This document shows positions 49,530-58,401 of a stretch of DNA of 64,000 nt, piece by piece; positions within the stretch are counted from its first letter, which is position 1, and each line of letters starts with the position of its first letter. Under the pieces are notes generated by a model. That model saw nothing but the letters and a program-made list of their open reading frames with translations, searched no databases and was not told where the DNA came from. Source of the stretch: Raineya orbicola (lineage in GTDB: Bacteria; Bacteroidota; Bacteroidia; Cytophagales; Thermonemataceae); the NCBI RefSeq assembly GCF_002843425.1, contig NZ_NKXO01000014.1, positions 1 through 64,000 on the forward strand, read 5' to 3'. Position numbers and translations under genes: made by a program.

Positions 49530-50597
49530 ATGTTTATTCAACATCTTTTACGCCCTCATATTGCAAAATTAGAGCCTTACTCTTCGGCTCGTGATGAGTA
49601 TAGCGGAGAGGAAGGAATCTTTTTAGATGCGAATGAAAATCCTATTGGGTCGGTTACGGCGGCTATGTATAACCGCTATCCCGACCCGTACCAGAAAAAA
49701 ATTAAAGAAAAATTAGCCGTCATCAAGGGAGTAAAACCTGAAAATATTTTCTTGGGTAATGGTAGTGATGAAGCGATTGATTTGCTGATTCGGGCTTTTT
49801 GCGAGCCTTACAGAGAAAGTATCCTGATTATGCCTCCCACTTATGGAATGTATGAAGTAAGTGCCAATATCAATGCCGTAGCTGTGCAAAAAGTGCCTTT
49901 GGATACTAATTTTCATATTGATTTAGAAGCAGTAAAAAAAGCAATTACGCCACAGACTAAAATTATATTTATCTGTTCGCCTAATAATCCGAGTGGCAAT
50001 TTGCTTTCGCAAGAGGCAATTACTGAAATTTTAGAAACTTTCAAAGGAATTACACTCATAGATGAAGCATACATAGATTTTTCTCCACAGGCTTCGTGGC
50101 TACCAATGCTTGAAAAATACCCTCGTATGGTGCTTATTCAAACTTTTTCGAAGGCTTGGGGACTGGCGGCTTTACGTTTGGGAATGGCTTTTGCTCACTC
50201 TGAAATTATTGCCGTACTCAATAAAATCAAACCGCCTTACAATATCAGCAAAACTACGCAAGATTTAGTTTGGGATAGCTTGCAATATGAACGCTTCAAA
50301 AATGAAATGGTAGAGCGAATTTTAGAACAAAGAAAGTTTTTGGAAAAAAAACTTACCGCATTTGATTTCGTTGAAAAAATTTATCCCTCTGATGCCAATT
50401 TCTTGCTTGTAAAAATGCGAAATGCACAAAATATATTTGAGTATTTGCTTTCGCAGAAAATTATTGTTCGCAATAGGGTAAAAGTTGCGGCGGGGTGTTT
50501 GCGTATCAGCGTAGGAACAAAAGAAGAAAATCAGCAATTGCTTCAAACTTTACAAGAGTATGTGAATATAAATTCTAAAAAAATTCGTTTGTGGTAA
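49530..50597 (+). CDS. hisC: histidinol-phosphate aminotransferase
   Basis: PLP enzyme of class I/II fold, 355 residues, transaminating imidazole acetol phosphate in histidine synthesis; some family members act on aromatic amino acids. PLP Lys208 is in QTFSKAWGLAALRLG, and LDANENPIG, FLGNGSDEAIDLLIRAF and CSPNNPSGN are typical. It stands outside any his operon in this window, so a different aminotransferase role is possible, but the sequence resembles HisC. The remnant of an IS1-type transposase begins 75 bases downstream. Confidence 0.92.
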   Translation: MFIQHLLRPHIAKLEPYSSARDEYSGEEGIFLDANENPIGSVTAAMYNRYPDPYQKKIKEKLAVIKGVKPENIFLGNGSDEAIDLLIRAFCEPYRESILIMPPTYGMYEVSANINAVAVQKVPLDTNFHIDLEAVKKAITPQTKIIFICSPNNPSGNLLSQEAITEILETFKGITLIDEAYIDFSPQASWLPMLEKYPRMVLIQTFSKAWGLAALRLGMAFAHSEIIAVLNKIKPPYNISKTTQDLVWDSLQYERFKNEMVERILEQRKFLEKKLTAFDFVEKIYPSDANFLLVKMRNAQNIFEYLLSQKIIVRNRVKVAAGCLRISVGTKEENQQLLQTLQEYVNINSKKIRLW

Positions 50598-50671
50598 AGA
50601 TTGTATGATATTTTAGTAAAAGACAAAGAGGGCGTATTTTTGTAATATGTGCGAAGTATTCATTCACAAAA

Positions 50672-50895
50672 GTAAACTGCCCTCATTGTCAATACAAGGG
50701 TAGTGAAAAATGATCATAAAAAAAGAAGCAAAACAAAATTTTTTTGTGTAAATTTTGTGGTAAGCAGTTTCAACAGGCTTATCGGTACGAGGAGCAGACC
50801 CTAAAATTAAACATTTGATAGTGAGTGTGTTACTAATAAATAGTGGCACACGAGATATTGCAAAGGTCTTACAAGTCAGTCGTGTTGCTTTTAAT
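50672..50895 (+). pseudogene. IS1-family InsA-like transposase remnant, frameshifted
   Basis: Read in three frames, the segment encodes the zinc-finger VNCPHCQYKGSEK (50672 on), then [14 protein letters not shown], and after a further shift [19 protein letters not shown] followed by VLQVSRVA, the usual InsA order of zinc ribbon and helix-turn-helix. At least two frameshifts and a stop break it, so it cannot be functional. Neither InsB nor the terminal inverted repeats are visible. It runs into the 5' region of gmhA. The rest of the 50598-50904 spacer shows nothing further. Confidence 0.75.
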
Positions 50896-50904
50896 ATTAC
50901 TACA

Positions 50905-51486
50905 ATGGTAGATTTTATCAATTCAGAATGGCAAGAAGCACAAAAAGTGCTTAAAGATTTTTTTCAGAATGAAAAGAATTTGCAGGCTATTGCTCAAACC
51001 GCTCAAGTAATGATAAATACCATTCAGCAAGGAGGGAAAATAATAGCTTGTGGTAATGGGGGGTCGCATTGCGATGCAATGCACTTTGCAGAAGAATTGA
51101 GCGGAAAGTATCGTGAGAATCGTCCTGCTTTGCCTGCACTGGCTATTTCGGATAGCGGACACATCACTTGCGTAGGCAATGATTACGGCTTTGAGCAAGT
51201 GTATGCACGCTTTATAGAAGCCTTAGGAAAAGAAGGCGATGTTTTGGTGGCAATTAGCACAAGTGGTAATTCGCCTAATGTACTGAAAGCTGTTGAGGTG
51301 GCTCGTCAAAGAGGCATTATCAGCATAGCCCTTACGGGCAAAGATGGCGGAAAATTAGCTCAAATGGCTGATTACGTTATTTGTGTGCCGCATTTTGGCT
51401 ATGCCGACCGTATCCAAGAAATTCATATCAAAATCATTCACATTTGGATAGGCTTGATAGAGCAAGGAATTTTCGGCAAAAAATAA
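50905..51486 (+). CDS. gmhA: sedoheptulose-7-phosphate isomerase (phosphoheptose isomerase)
   Basis: SIS-domain enzyme making D-glycero-D-manno-heptose 7-phosphate for LPS core or surface heptose. 193 residues from ATG 50905; [20 protein letters not shown] gives the sugar-phosphate loop and metal-binding His60/Glu64, and [15 protein letters not shown] is the second SIS loop. An in-frame reading extends 30 codons upstream into the transposase remnant (starting at 50815); I reject it because those residues are from InsA, but the fusion may be translated if that start is used. No other heptose genes adjoin. Confidence 0.93.
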   Translation: MVDFINSEWQEAQKVLKDFFQNEKNLQAIAQTAQVMINTIQQGGKIIACGNGGSHCDAMHFAEELSGKYRENRPALPALAISDSGHITCVGNDYGFEQVYARFIEALGKEGDVLVAISTSGNSPNVLKAVEVARQRGIISIALTGKDGGKLAQMADYVICVPHFGYADRIQEIHIKIIHIWIGLIEQGIFGKK

Positions 51487-51499
51487 TTTTTTGTTGAAA

Positions 51500-52603
51500 A
51501 TGAGTGAGTTCAGAGATAAAGTTCAGTTGGTTCATAGCGGCAAAGAATATTTTGAAACGCTCAAAAATATACTTCAAGCGGCTCGCTATTGCATACATCT
51601 GCAAACCTACATCTTTGAAGAAGACGAAACAGGCAAAGAAATTGCCGAAATTCTTATCCAAAAAGCCCAAGAAGGCGTAAAAGTATGTGTATTGGTAGAT
51701 GATTTTGGCTCAAAAGAGCTTAGTAAAAAGTTCAAAAAAAATTTACTTTCGCAAGGGGTACAAATTCGCACTTTTTCTCCTTTTCAGATTTTCAGACTGC
51801 GTTTCGGCAGAAGGTTACATCAGAAAATAGTGGTTTCTGATATGAAGTTTGCCCTCATTGGAGGTATCAACATTGCCAACAAATATGCAGGAGTAGGTAG
51901 AAAAGAGTGGTTGGACTTTGCCGTACTTTTGGAAGGAGAAATCGTGAGACAATGTTTTTGGATTTGTCAGCAGTTTTGGAATAAAAAATATCAACGAGAT
52001 GTTTTTATTCAAAACAATTACATTTTTCTTTTACAACAAGATTTTATCAGAGGTAAAAAAGAAATCGCCCGAGCTTACCGAGAGGCTATTGCCAAAGCTC
52101 AAAATGAAATTTGGATAGTAGCCAGTTACTTTTTGCCCAATAAATCTTTACGTCGATTGTTTATTCGCAAGGCAAAGGAAGGCGTAAAGATAAAAATTTT
52201 ACTTTCAGCGATTTCAGATGTGCAGTTTTTCAAAAAAGCCACGGAGTATTTGTATGCAGAACTTGAAAAAGCAGGCATACAAATTTATGAATATTTGCCC
52301 AGTGTAGTTCACGGCAAAGTGATGCTTGTAGATGATACTTGGGCTACCGTTGGCTCGTATAATCTGAATGCTATTAGCGAGTATATGAGTGTAGAAATGA
52401 ATGTAGCCACTACGGAGCCTAACTTTATTCAGCTTTTACGAAAAGATTTGCAAAAAACATTTACTGCTGAAAGTGTTTTGGTGCAATATGCCTACAAGAG
52501 GCGTAATATTTTTACACGCTTTTATTTTTGGCTTATTCGTTTTGTTTTGAAAGTGGCTATTCGTTTTTTACGAAAAAATAGGCAGAGCTATTTGCGTGAA
52601 TAG
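51500..52603 (+). CDS. cardiolipin synthase-like phospholipase D family protein
   Basis: 367 residues with two PLD motifs: His107-x-Lys109-x4-Asp114 (HQKIVVSDMKFALIGG) and HGKVMLVDDTWATVGSYN near residue 270. This is the ClsB-like layout, without N-terminal membrane helices, and with a basic, amphipathic C-terminal end (RFVLKVAIRFLRKNRQ) that should bind membrane. It probably condenses phosphatidylglycerol into cardiolipin. ATG 51500 was chosen; two TTG codons precede it in frame. It follows gmhA after 13 bases and is likely in its transcript. Confidence 0.9.
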   Translation: MSEFRDKVQLVHSGKEYFETLKNILQAARYCIHLQTYIFEEDETGKEIAEILIQKAQEGVKVCVLVDDFGSKELSKKFKKNLLSQGVQIRTFSPFQIFRLRFGRRLHQKIVVSDMKFALIGGINIANKYAGVGRKEWLDFAVLLEGEIVRQCFWICQQFWNKKYQRDVFIQNNYIFLLQQDFIRGKKEIARAYREAIAKAQNEIWIVASYFLPNKSLRRLFIRKAKEGVKIKILLSAISDVQFFKKATEYLYAELEKAGIQIYEYLPSVVHGKVMLVDDTWATVGSYNLNAISEYMSVEMNVATTEPNFIQLLRKDLQKTFTAESVLVQYAYKRRNIFTRFYFWLIRFVLKVAIRFLRKNRQSYLRE

Positions 52604-52606
52604 TCG

Positions 52607-53539
52607 TTAATTGACACTGAAAGAAGTTTTGCCGAGTAGTTGCCCCTCACAATACAACTCAACAAGGTGAGTGCCTTTCTGAAACTGATTGCCTTTTCGG
52701 AAGATTACTTCGGTATTACGGCTTCCTTCGTTATTGAAATTAAAAGTATGAAGTGTAGTATAATTCATTTCTTTTCCATTGGCATCGGCAAATCTACCGC
52801 CATCGGCACCAACCATTACTGCACCCGAAGGCTCAATGATACGAACGTAAATATTTCTACTACCTGCCTTAGCGGCATTATTTTCCATAATTTTCACATT
52901 GATTTTCAGTTTGGCAAGTCTTTTTGCTTTGAAATTGCCGTCATCATCAGATTTCCCTTTTTCATCTAAACCTTCTAATTTAATGCTTTCAGCACGCAAT
53001 ATAGCGGCTTTGGCAAGGGTAGCCTCTAAATCCTTTTTTTGTTTTTGTATGTTACTCATTGAGTCAGCTAAACGTTTTTTTTCAGTTTCGCTTTGAGTAA
53101 CTTTTTTAGAAAGTTCGTTTTTTTCACCTTGTAGGGTCTTTATTTCACCTTCTTTTTGAGCCAAGAGGTTCTCATAATCTCTGATTTTGGCATCATACTG
53201 CTCCACAAGTTTATCTACATCAATGTTATTGGACGAACTGCGAGCATTGGCAATATCTTTTTTGAGTTGCTCTTGGAGTTCTAGCAGGGCTTGATAATCT
53301 CGGTTCATCTTTTTGGCTTCTGCAATACGGATATCCAATTCTCTACTTACAGAATCCAGTTTTGAACTTTTGTCTTCAAGTTCTGCTTTTTGCTTTTCAA
53401 TGAAAATATCTTTTTCAATGCTTTCTTGCTTGCTCTGCATCATCAGATATACCAAGATGATATTAACAATAGCCAGAACCACCAAAGCAACAATAAAGAA
53501 AGTAGTTCTTTTATCACTTCTTGAAATTTCAATGGTCAT
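52607..53539 (-). CDS. membrane-anchored coiled-coil protein of unknown function
   Basis: 310 residues from ATG 53539 (MTIEISRSDKRTTFF). A single membrane helix spans about 13-34 and is followed by a long coiled coil (about 36-185) with heptads such as LEDKSSKLDSVSRELDI and EKNELSKKVTQSETEKK. A C-terminal beta domain (about 205-310) has YVRIIEPSGAVMVGADGG and GTHLVELYCEGQLLG. This layout recurs in Bacteroidota; I know no function. The N-terminus faces the cytoplasm and the coiled coil should lie in the periplasm. It converges with the PLD-like gene, three bases apart. Confidence 0.8.
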   Translation of the reverse strand: MTIEISRSDKRTTFFIVALVVLAIVNIILVYLMMQSKQESIEKDIFIEKQKAELEDKSSKLDSVSRELDIRIAEAKKMNRDYQALLELQEQLKKDIANARSSSNNIDVDKLVEQYDAKIRDYENLLAQKEGEIKTLQGEKNELSKKVTQSETEKKRLADSMSNIQKQKKDLEATLAKAAILRAESIKLEGLDEKGKSDDDGNFKAKRLAKLKINVKIMENNAAKAGSRNIYVRIIEPSGAVMVGADGGRFADANGKEMNYTTLHTFNFNNEGSRNTEVIFRKGNQFQKGTHLVELYCEGQLLGKTSFSVN

Positions 53540-53658
53540 AAGAGTAAGTTTTGGGCATAGTATCAAAAAAGCAAAAATGTTGTTTTGACAAAAATAAATT
53601 TTTTATCAGATTTTTGCAAAAAAAACAAAAAATTTTGAACAAGAACTTTAATCGCTTG

Positions 53659-54495
53659 CTAAATAGCATTTAACTGAAACTTAAAGTAGCTTTTGAGCAG
53701 AAGTGTAAATTTATGTAAATCGGGTACGCGTATGCGTTTTTGCATAATAGTTTCGGCAGGTTGGGCTTTGATTTTCTTGAAAAGCGTAGTGTAATACACA
53801 TAAGCCAAATATACTCCCATTTTGGCTCCTTTGGGCAGTTGTACAATGCCCTTATAGGCTTCGTCAAAATCTTTTTGTATATCGGCTTCTATGAGTTTTT
53901 TGGCTTTTTCATCAAATTTTTCAAAATTGACTTCGGGGAAATAAGTTCTACCTCTTTCGTAATAATCGCTACGCAAATCGCGTAAAAAGTTGATTTTCTG
54001 AAATGCCGAACCCAAACTGCGAGCAGGCTCTTTGAGTTTTTCATACATTTCGTTATTTCCCTCACAGAAAACACGCAGGCACATAAGCCCTACCGCTTCG
54101 GCAGAGCCGTAAATGTATTCTTTGTATTTGGAATCGTTGTATTCTTTGAAGTACAAATCCATTTCCATACTATGCAAAAACGCTTCAATGAGTTCTTGTT
54201 CTATTTGGTACTGATTTACAACGAGTTGAAAAGAATGTAAAACGGGATTGAGGCTAATTTTTTCTGCAATAGCATCAAAAGTATCTTTACGAAAACGCTC
54301 TAAAAGTTCTTTTTTGTTGTGCTGGTGAAAGGTATCAACAATTTCATCGGCATAGCGTACAAAGCCATAAATAGCATAAATAGGCAAATGAAAACGTTTA
54401 GCGAGTGTTTTTATGCCCAAAGTAAAAGAAGTGCTATAATGTTGGGTAATAAGTTTGCTACATTTGAGTGTAGTAGTATTGTATAATTCAAGCAT
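53659..54495 (-). CDS. phytoene/squalene synthase family protein
   Basis: 278 residues of the trans-prenyl head-to-head condensing family. First aspartate motif Asp50-x3-Asp54 (YADEIVDTF), second motif DLRSD in FLRDLRSDYYERGRTYFPE. Size and sequence fit CrtB-like phytoene synthase, which makes the carotenoid backbone from two GGPP, but the presence of a squalene synthase role cannot be excluded. It lies at the end of a likely operon with an unknown 102-residue protein and a TPR protein; no other carotenoid genes are near. A 92-bp spacer follows before the coiled-coil gene. Confidence 0.9.
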   Translation of the reverse strand: MLELYNTTTLKCSKLITQHYSTSFTLGIKTLAKRFHLPIYAIYGFVRYADEIVDTFHQHNKKELLERFRKDTFDAIAEKISLNPVLHSFQLVVNQYQIEQELIEAFLHSMEMDLYFKEYNDSKYKEYIYGSAEAVGLMCLRVFCEGNNEMYEKLKEPARSLGSAFQKINFLRDLRSDYYERGRTYFPEVNFEKFDEKAKKLIEADIQKDFDEAYKGIVQLPKGAKMGVYLAYVYYTTLFKKIKAQPAETIMQKRIRVPDLHKFTLLLKSYFKFQLNAI

Positions 54496-54540
54496 AAGGG
54501 TATGCTTTTAGGTTAAAAAATTGAGTTTTTCGTATAACTT

Positions 54541-54849
54541 TCAATCATAGTTTTTTGTTTCGGTGCTGAGCAGCGATTTTTCATAATTGATTAAGTCTAA
54601 AAGTAAATCAGTTAGGTTGCTATTTCTAAACTCATTAAAACTTGCAAATTTACAATACAAAACTGCCTCATCACCTTGCTGAAAAGCAATATCGCCATAG
54701 AGTTCGTTGGAGTAATTATCATAAAAAAGTATATTGAAAATAGCATTACCTTCGGGGCTTACATAATTGCATCGTATTTGCCAACGCATACGCTTACGTA
54801 TGTTGCAAAGTTTGGTAAGCAAGTTCAATATGGTGATGGATAAGTCCAT
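54541..54849 (-). CDS. hypothetical protein
   Basis: 102 residues without signal peptide or membrane helix. The middle has a beta pattern (RWQIRCNYVSPEGNAIFNI, ELYGDIAFQQGDEAVLY) and a helical end. No motif or family is recognised. Start is 9 bases after the stop of the upstream TPR gene, and it lies 45 bases before the phytoene/squalene synthase gene, all on the same strand, so it is likely co-transcribed with both. Confidence 0.6.
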   Translation of the reverse strand: MDLSITILNLLTKLCNIRKRMRWQIRCNYVSPEGNAIFNILFYDNYSNELYGDIAFQQGDEAVLYCKFASFNEFRNSNLTDLLLDLINYEKSLLSTETKNYD

Positions 54850-54858
54850 TTTTTTCAG

Positions 54859-56295
54859 TTACTTACAATTTTTTTTCAACCAATTTTGCATTTCTTCATC
54901 ATTTTCACCCATCTGCATTGCTTTTTTGTAATCGGCACAAGCGAGTTTATTATCTTTTAGCATTTTGTAGCAATCGCCTCGGTTTTTGAGCTTGCGGGCA
55001 GTGATAAATTCATCGCCCATTGCGAAAAGTGTATTGTAATCAGCAATTGCTCCCTTGAAATCGTTTATGTTTTTCTTACTAAAAGCCATTTCGGCAAGAA
55101 TTTCAGGGTCTTTTTTAATTTTATAGCCTTTTTGGGCGTATTCAAGAGCTTTGGTATAATTTTGAGTTTCGTTTTCAAGCCAAGCCAGTTCGTAAAGCAG
55201 ATTAAAGTTTTCAGGTTCTATGCTGATAGCTTTTGTAAGGTATTCTTTGGCTTCTAACCATTTTTCAACTTCTATCAGTAATTCTGCTTTCCAAATAAAA
55301 ATTTTTATTTTATCTTGTGGAGGGAGCGTTTCTATTTTGCTGTAAGTCTTATCCAGAATTCTCTTGTAGTTTTCATAGATGTAAGGGTTATCGCGTAATT
55401 TGCTTCCTTCTTGCACATAGGTTTTTTTTTCTTTTTCCATCAAATCCAATATTTTGGGGATAACGGAGGTGAGTTGATAGTCTTGGTCGAGGCAGATTTC
55501 ACCGAAAGAATAAGCATCAGTATAGTAAGAGATATTTACATAAAATTCAAATAACTCAAAAGCTAACGGAGGGTCTGGAGGCTGATTGTTAGAAAGTGCG
55601 TAAGCTCTTTGAAAGAGATTATGAGCTTTGGTAGTATCGCCTGTGGCTTTATGAGCCATTCCTGCATAATAAAGTGTTTCAGCATCTTCCACATCAAGCA
55701 AGTTCAGTTTTTCAATGATGCTTAGTAAACTTGAATATTCCTTTTTTTCCCAATAGTTTTTCAGCATTTCTTTGTATTGTTCTATTGAATATTTAGCGTG
55801 CTTTTTGAGAATATTTTGTAAGGCAATGGTTTGCGGCGAAGTAAAATCTATCAGATACCAACGCTTTTTATGTTTATAGGCTTCTAAAAAAATAGTATCA
55901 ATGGTATTTTGCAAAGATACTTGGACAGGAATTTGGTAATAGTTGGGAGCAACAAGGTATAGCTCTTCAGGCTTGCCAATTTTTTGGAGGGCTATTTGTT
56001 CATTATTTATTTCTAAAACGGAAAAATGTTGAAAAATTTTTTGTAATTTGTTTGGTAAGCTATTTTTATCGTTGGCTAAAATACCTTGAATTTCTTCTTG
56101 GGTTTTATCTTTGAAAATCTCAACAAATAGCGGATAGAGTTCAGTAGGGGCAGAAATAGCTCGCAAATCTTGCTGATTTCGGGTTTGAAGTATTTTAAGA
56201 AAACTTTGGGCAAGTTCCTTTTCGTTCTTTGCTCCGTTTTGGGCAAAAAGAATAGACGAAAAAAGCAAAAATACAAGGCAAAAGAGAGTTTTCAT
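54859..56295 (-). CDS. exported TPR repeat protein
   Basis: 478 residues from ATG 56295 (MKTLFCLVFLLFSSILFAQ), a clear signal peptide; a start 14 codons earlier would mask it. The first ~150 residues form a small domain with QDLRAISAPTELYPLF, and the C-terminal two thirds contain TPR units, for instance YYAGMAHKATGDTTKAHNLF, LLYELAWLENETQNYTKALE and AEMAFSKKNINDFKGAIADY. A protein-binding role in the periplasm is expected. It lies 62 bases downstream of the TPR-phosphatase gene and 9 bases before the hypothetical gene on the same strand. Confidence 0.85.
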   Translation of the reverse strand: MKTLFCLVFLLFSSILFAQNGAKNEKELAQSFLKILQTRNQQDLRAISAPTELYPLFVEIFKDKTQEEIQGILANDKNSLPNKLQKIFQHFSVLEINNEQIALQKIGKPEELYLVAPNYYQIPVQVSLQNTIDTIFLEAYKHKKRWYLIDFTSPQTIALQNILKKHAKYSIEQYKEMLKNYWEKKEYSSLLSIIEKLNLLDVEDAETLYYAGMAHKATGDTTKAHNLFQRAYALSNNQPPDPPLAFELFEFYVNISYYTDAYSFGEICLDQDYQLTSVIPKILDLMEKEKKTYVQEGSKLRDNPYIYENYKRILDKTYSKIETLPPQDKIKIFIWKAELLIEVEKWLEAKEYLTKAISIEPENFNLLYELAWLENETQNYTKALEYAQKGYKIKKDPEILAEMAFSKKNINDFKGAIADYNTLFAMGDEFITARKLKNRGDCYKMLKDNKLACADYKKAMQMGENDEEMQNWLKKNCK

Positions 56296-56357
56296 AAGAA
56301 ATGTTTTCAACAAACATACAAATCTTGCCGAAAACATACAAGTTTTAGAAGCGATTT

Positions 56358-58334
56358 TTATACCTGAATACCCATTACAAGAATATCATCTGTTTGAGCA
56401 TATTTCCCCTTCCACTCTTGAAAGGCACTGATAAAATGCTTTTTTTGCTCTGCAAATGGAAGTGAATGAATGTTGGCAAGTAAATTTTTTAATCTTTTAT
56501 TACTGAATTTTCTGTATTTCTCACCTCCGAGTAGGTCTTGGAAGCCATCAGTAATAAGGTAAAAAGTGCTTTCTGTATCAGCAAGAGTGATTGCTTGATT
56601 GTGAAAGGCTACGCTAATATTCCACTCGGTATTTCTGCCACCTAAATAAAATTTATCAGATTGGTATTCAATAAGATTTTTATTTTCAGAAAGATACAGG
56701 CTTATCATTGAACCTGCATAGGTGATAGAGCGTTTTTGCGTATTGATGCGGCAAATGGCAATTTCCATTCCGTCTATATTTTGGGTAATATCTTTGTTGA
56801 GTACTTGGTTGAGGGCGAGATTGAGTTCTGTGAGTATTTGAGCAGGGTCATAAATACTTTTCTGAATGATGAGGCTATCCAAAAGGTCATTACCAATCAT
56901 ACTCATAAAGCCCCCGGGCACGCCGTGTCCTGTACAATCGGCTACTGCTATGATTTTTTCACCATTTAATTCACTGGTATTATCTTTTATTTCGTAAAAC
57001 CAATAAAAATCACCGCTCACAATATCTTTGGGCTGATACCATATAAAGCAATCTTTGAAAGCCTCTTGCAAGTTTGTTTCAGGCGGTAGAATAGCTTCTT
57101 GAATTCGTTTAGCATATAAAATACTTGCTGTAATATTGCGATTTTGTAACTCAATTTCTTGTTTTTGTTCAAAAAGTAACTTGTTTTTGGCAGTTTTTTC
57201 CAAGTTGTTTCGCCAAAGAGCTACTGCCAATAAGGCAAGCAAGATAGCCACAATAGACGAAGCCAAAATAATAATATCTCGCAAACGAATTTGGGTGGCT
57301 TGTATTTTCTTTTCTCTTTCGGATTCAGCTTGGCGTTTTTCATCATCAAAAATAGATTGCAAAACGCCAATTCTATCATTAGATTTTTGATTGTAGAGTG
57401 AATCTTTGTAGGCATTTGCTAGTTTTTCATAATGAAAGGCTTTGTGGAAATCTTGTTTTTGCTCATACAAATCAGCTAAATACTCATAAGCTCGTTTGAT
57501 AGCCACTTTGATATTATTTTTCTTGGCTATTTCAATAGAACGCAGATAAATCTCTTCAGCTTGGGCAAGATTGCCTTTTTTATATTCAATTCTGCCAATT
57601 CCATTCAGAAGGCGAGGTATAGTGTATAAATCGTTGGTTTTGAGACGTAGCTGATAGGCTTTTTGGTAATAGGTTGAAGCCCTTTCTAAACTATCCAGAT
57701 GCAGATAACATTCGGCAATAAAGCTCAAAAGGTCTGCAATGGTTTTTTCGTTACGATTTTTTTCAGCACGGGGCAAGGTACGTAAAGAAATTTCTAAAGC
57801 CTTGTGATAGTTTTTCTGATGAACATAAAGGTTAGCGATATTTTTCAGTGTAGTAACGATACCATCTTCATCTTTGATTTCTTCTTTGATAGCCAGCGAA
57901 AGATTAAAATAGGCTCGGGCTTTATCATAAAATTCTTGCTCTACATACACATTGGCGAGGTCGTTGTAGCGAAAGGCTATAAAACGCTTGTTGTTGAGTT
58001 TTTCGTACAAACGCAAAGATTTCAAATGGGCTTCTACGGCAAGGTCGTGTCTGCCTTCTCGGTAATGCAAAAGTCCCAAATAGCCCAAACTTTCAGCCAA
58101 TCCGTTTTCATAATTATTTCTTTCAGCCAATTCTTTTGCCTGATTAGCTAAAGTAAAAGCCCTTTTTACATCACTATTCCGATACAAAAAAGCCAAACGA
58201 TTGAGTGTATTGATGCGTGTAGTGTCCGAAAGATTTGTTTTTAGCAATAACTCCAAACTATCTTTTTCGCTTGTTTGAGCCCAAAGATTAAGTGAGTAGA
58301 AAATGCAAAGGAATAAAGTAAGAAAGTTTTTCAA
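56358..58334 (-). CDS. TPR-membrane-SpoIIE/PP2C phosphatase sensor protein
   Basis: 658 residues: signal peptide (MKNFLTLFLCIFYSLNLWAQ), TPR array to about residue 320 (e.g. SLGYLGLLHYREGRHDLA), one membrane helix at about 352-374 (IIILASSIVAILLALLAVAL), a short coiled coil with QKQEIELQNRNI, and a C-terminal SpoIIE-like PP2C domain (about 420-655) with GDFYWFYEI, AVADCTGHGVPGGFMSMIGNDLL and ILVMGIQV. The metal-binding aspartates typical of PP2C are in GDFYW and DCTGHG. This is a common Bacteroidota stimulus-sensor layout, where the phosphatase acts in the cytoplasm on an anti-anti-sigma type partner; none is nearby. Confidence 0.9.
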   Translation of the reverse strand: MKNFLTLFLCIFYSLNLWAQTSEKDSLELLLKTNLSDTTRINTLNRLAFLYRNSDVKRAFTLANQAKELAERNNYENGLAESLGYLGLLHYREGRHDLAVEAHLKSLRLYEKLNNKRFIAFRYNDLANVYVEQEFYDKARAYFNLSLAIKEEIKDEDGIVTTLKNIANLYVHQKNYHKALEISLRTLPRAEKNRNEKTIADLLSFIAECYLHLDSLERASTYYQKAYQLRLKTNDLYTIPRLLNGIGRIEYKKGNLAQAEEIYLRSIEIAKKNNIKVAIKRAYEYLADLYEQKQDFHKAFHYEKLANAYKDSLYNQKSNDRIGVLQSIFDDEKRQAESEREKKIQATQIRLRDIIILASSIVAILLALLAVALWRNNLEKTAKNKLLFEQKQEIELQNRNITASILYAKRIQEAILPPETNLQEAFKDCFIWYQPKDIVSGDFYWFYEIKDNTSELNGEKIIAVADCTGHGVPGGFMSMIGNDLLDSLIIQKSIYDPAQILTELNLALNQVLNKDITQNIDGMEIAICRINTQKRSITYAGSMISLYLSENKNLIEYQSDKFYLGGRNTEWNISVAFHNQAITLADTESTFYLITDGFQDLLGGEKYRKFSNKRLKNLLANIHSLPFAEQKKHFISAFQEWKGKYAQTDDILVMGIQV

Positions 58335-58368
58335 AGGTTTGAATTTTTGATTTTTGCAGAAATACCAA

Positions 58369-58396
58369 AGTGAAACCTTGCTTTGTAGGCTTCACT
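58369..58396. other. hairpin between the phosphatase and aldehyde dehydrogenase genes
   Basis: AGTGAAACCT (58369-58378) faces AGGCTTCACT (58387-58396) with one G-T wobble in ten. No T-run. It may end the aldehyde dehydrogenase transcript, on the minus strand, but the evidence is weak. Confidence 0.4.
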
Positions 58397-58401
58397 GGTA
58401 T

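Noticed and set aside
50815-51486. GmhA starting 30 codons upstream at 50815
   Set aside because: The added residues match the helix-turn-helix end of an InsA-type transposase and do not belong to the SIS family; kept only as a finding.
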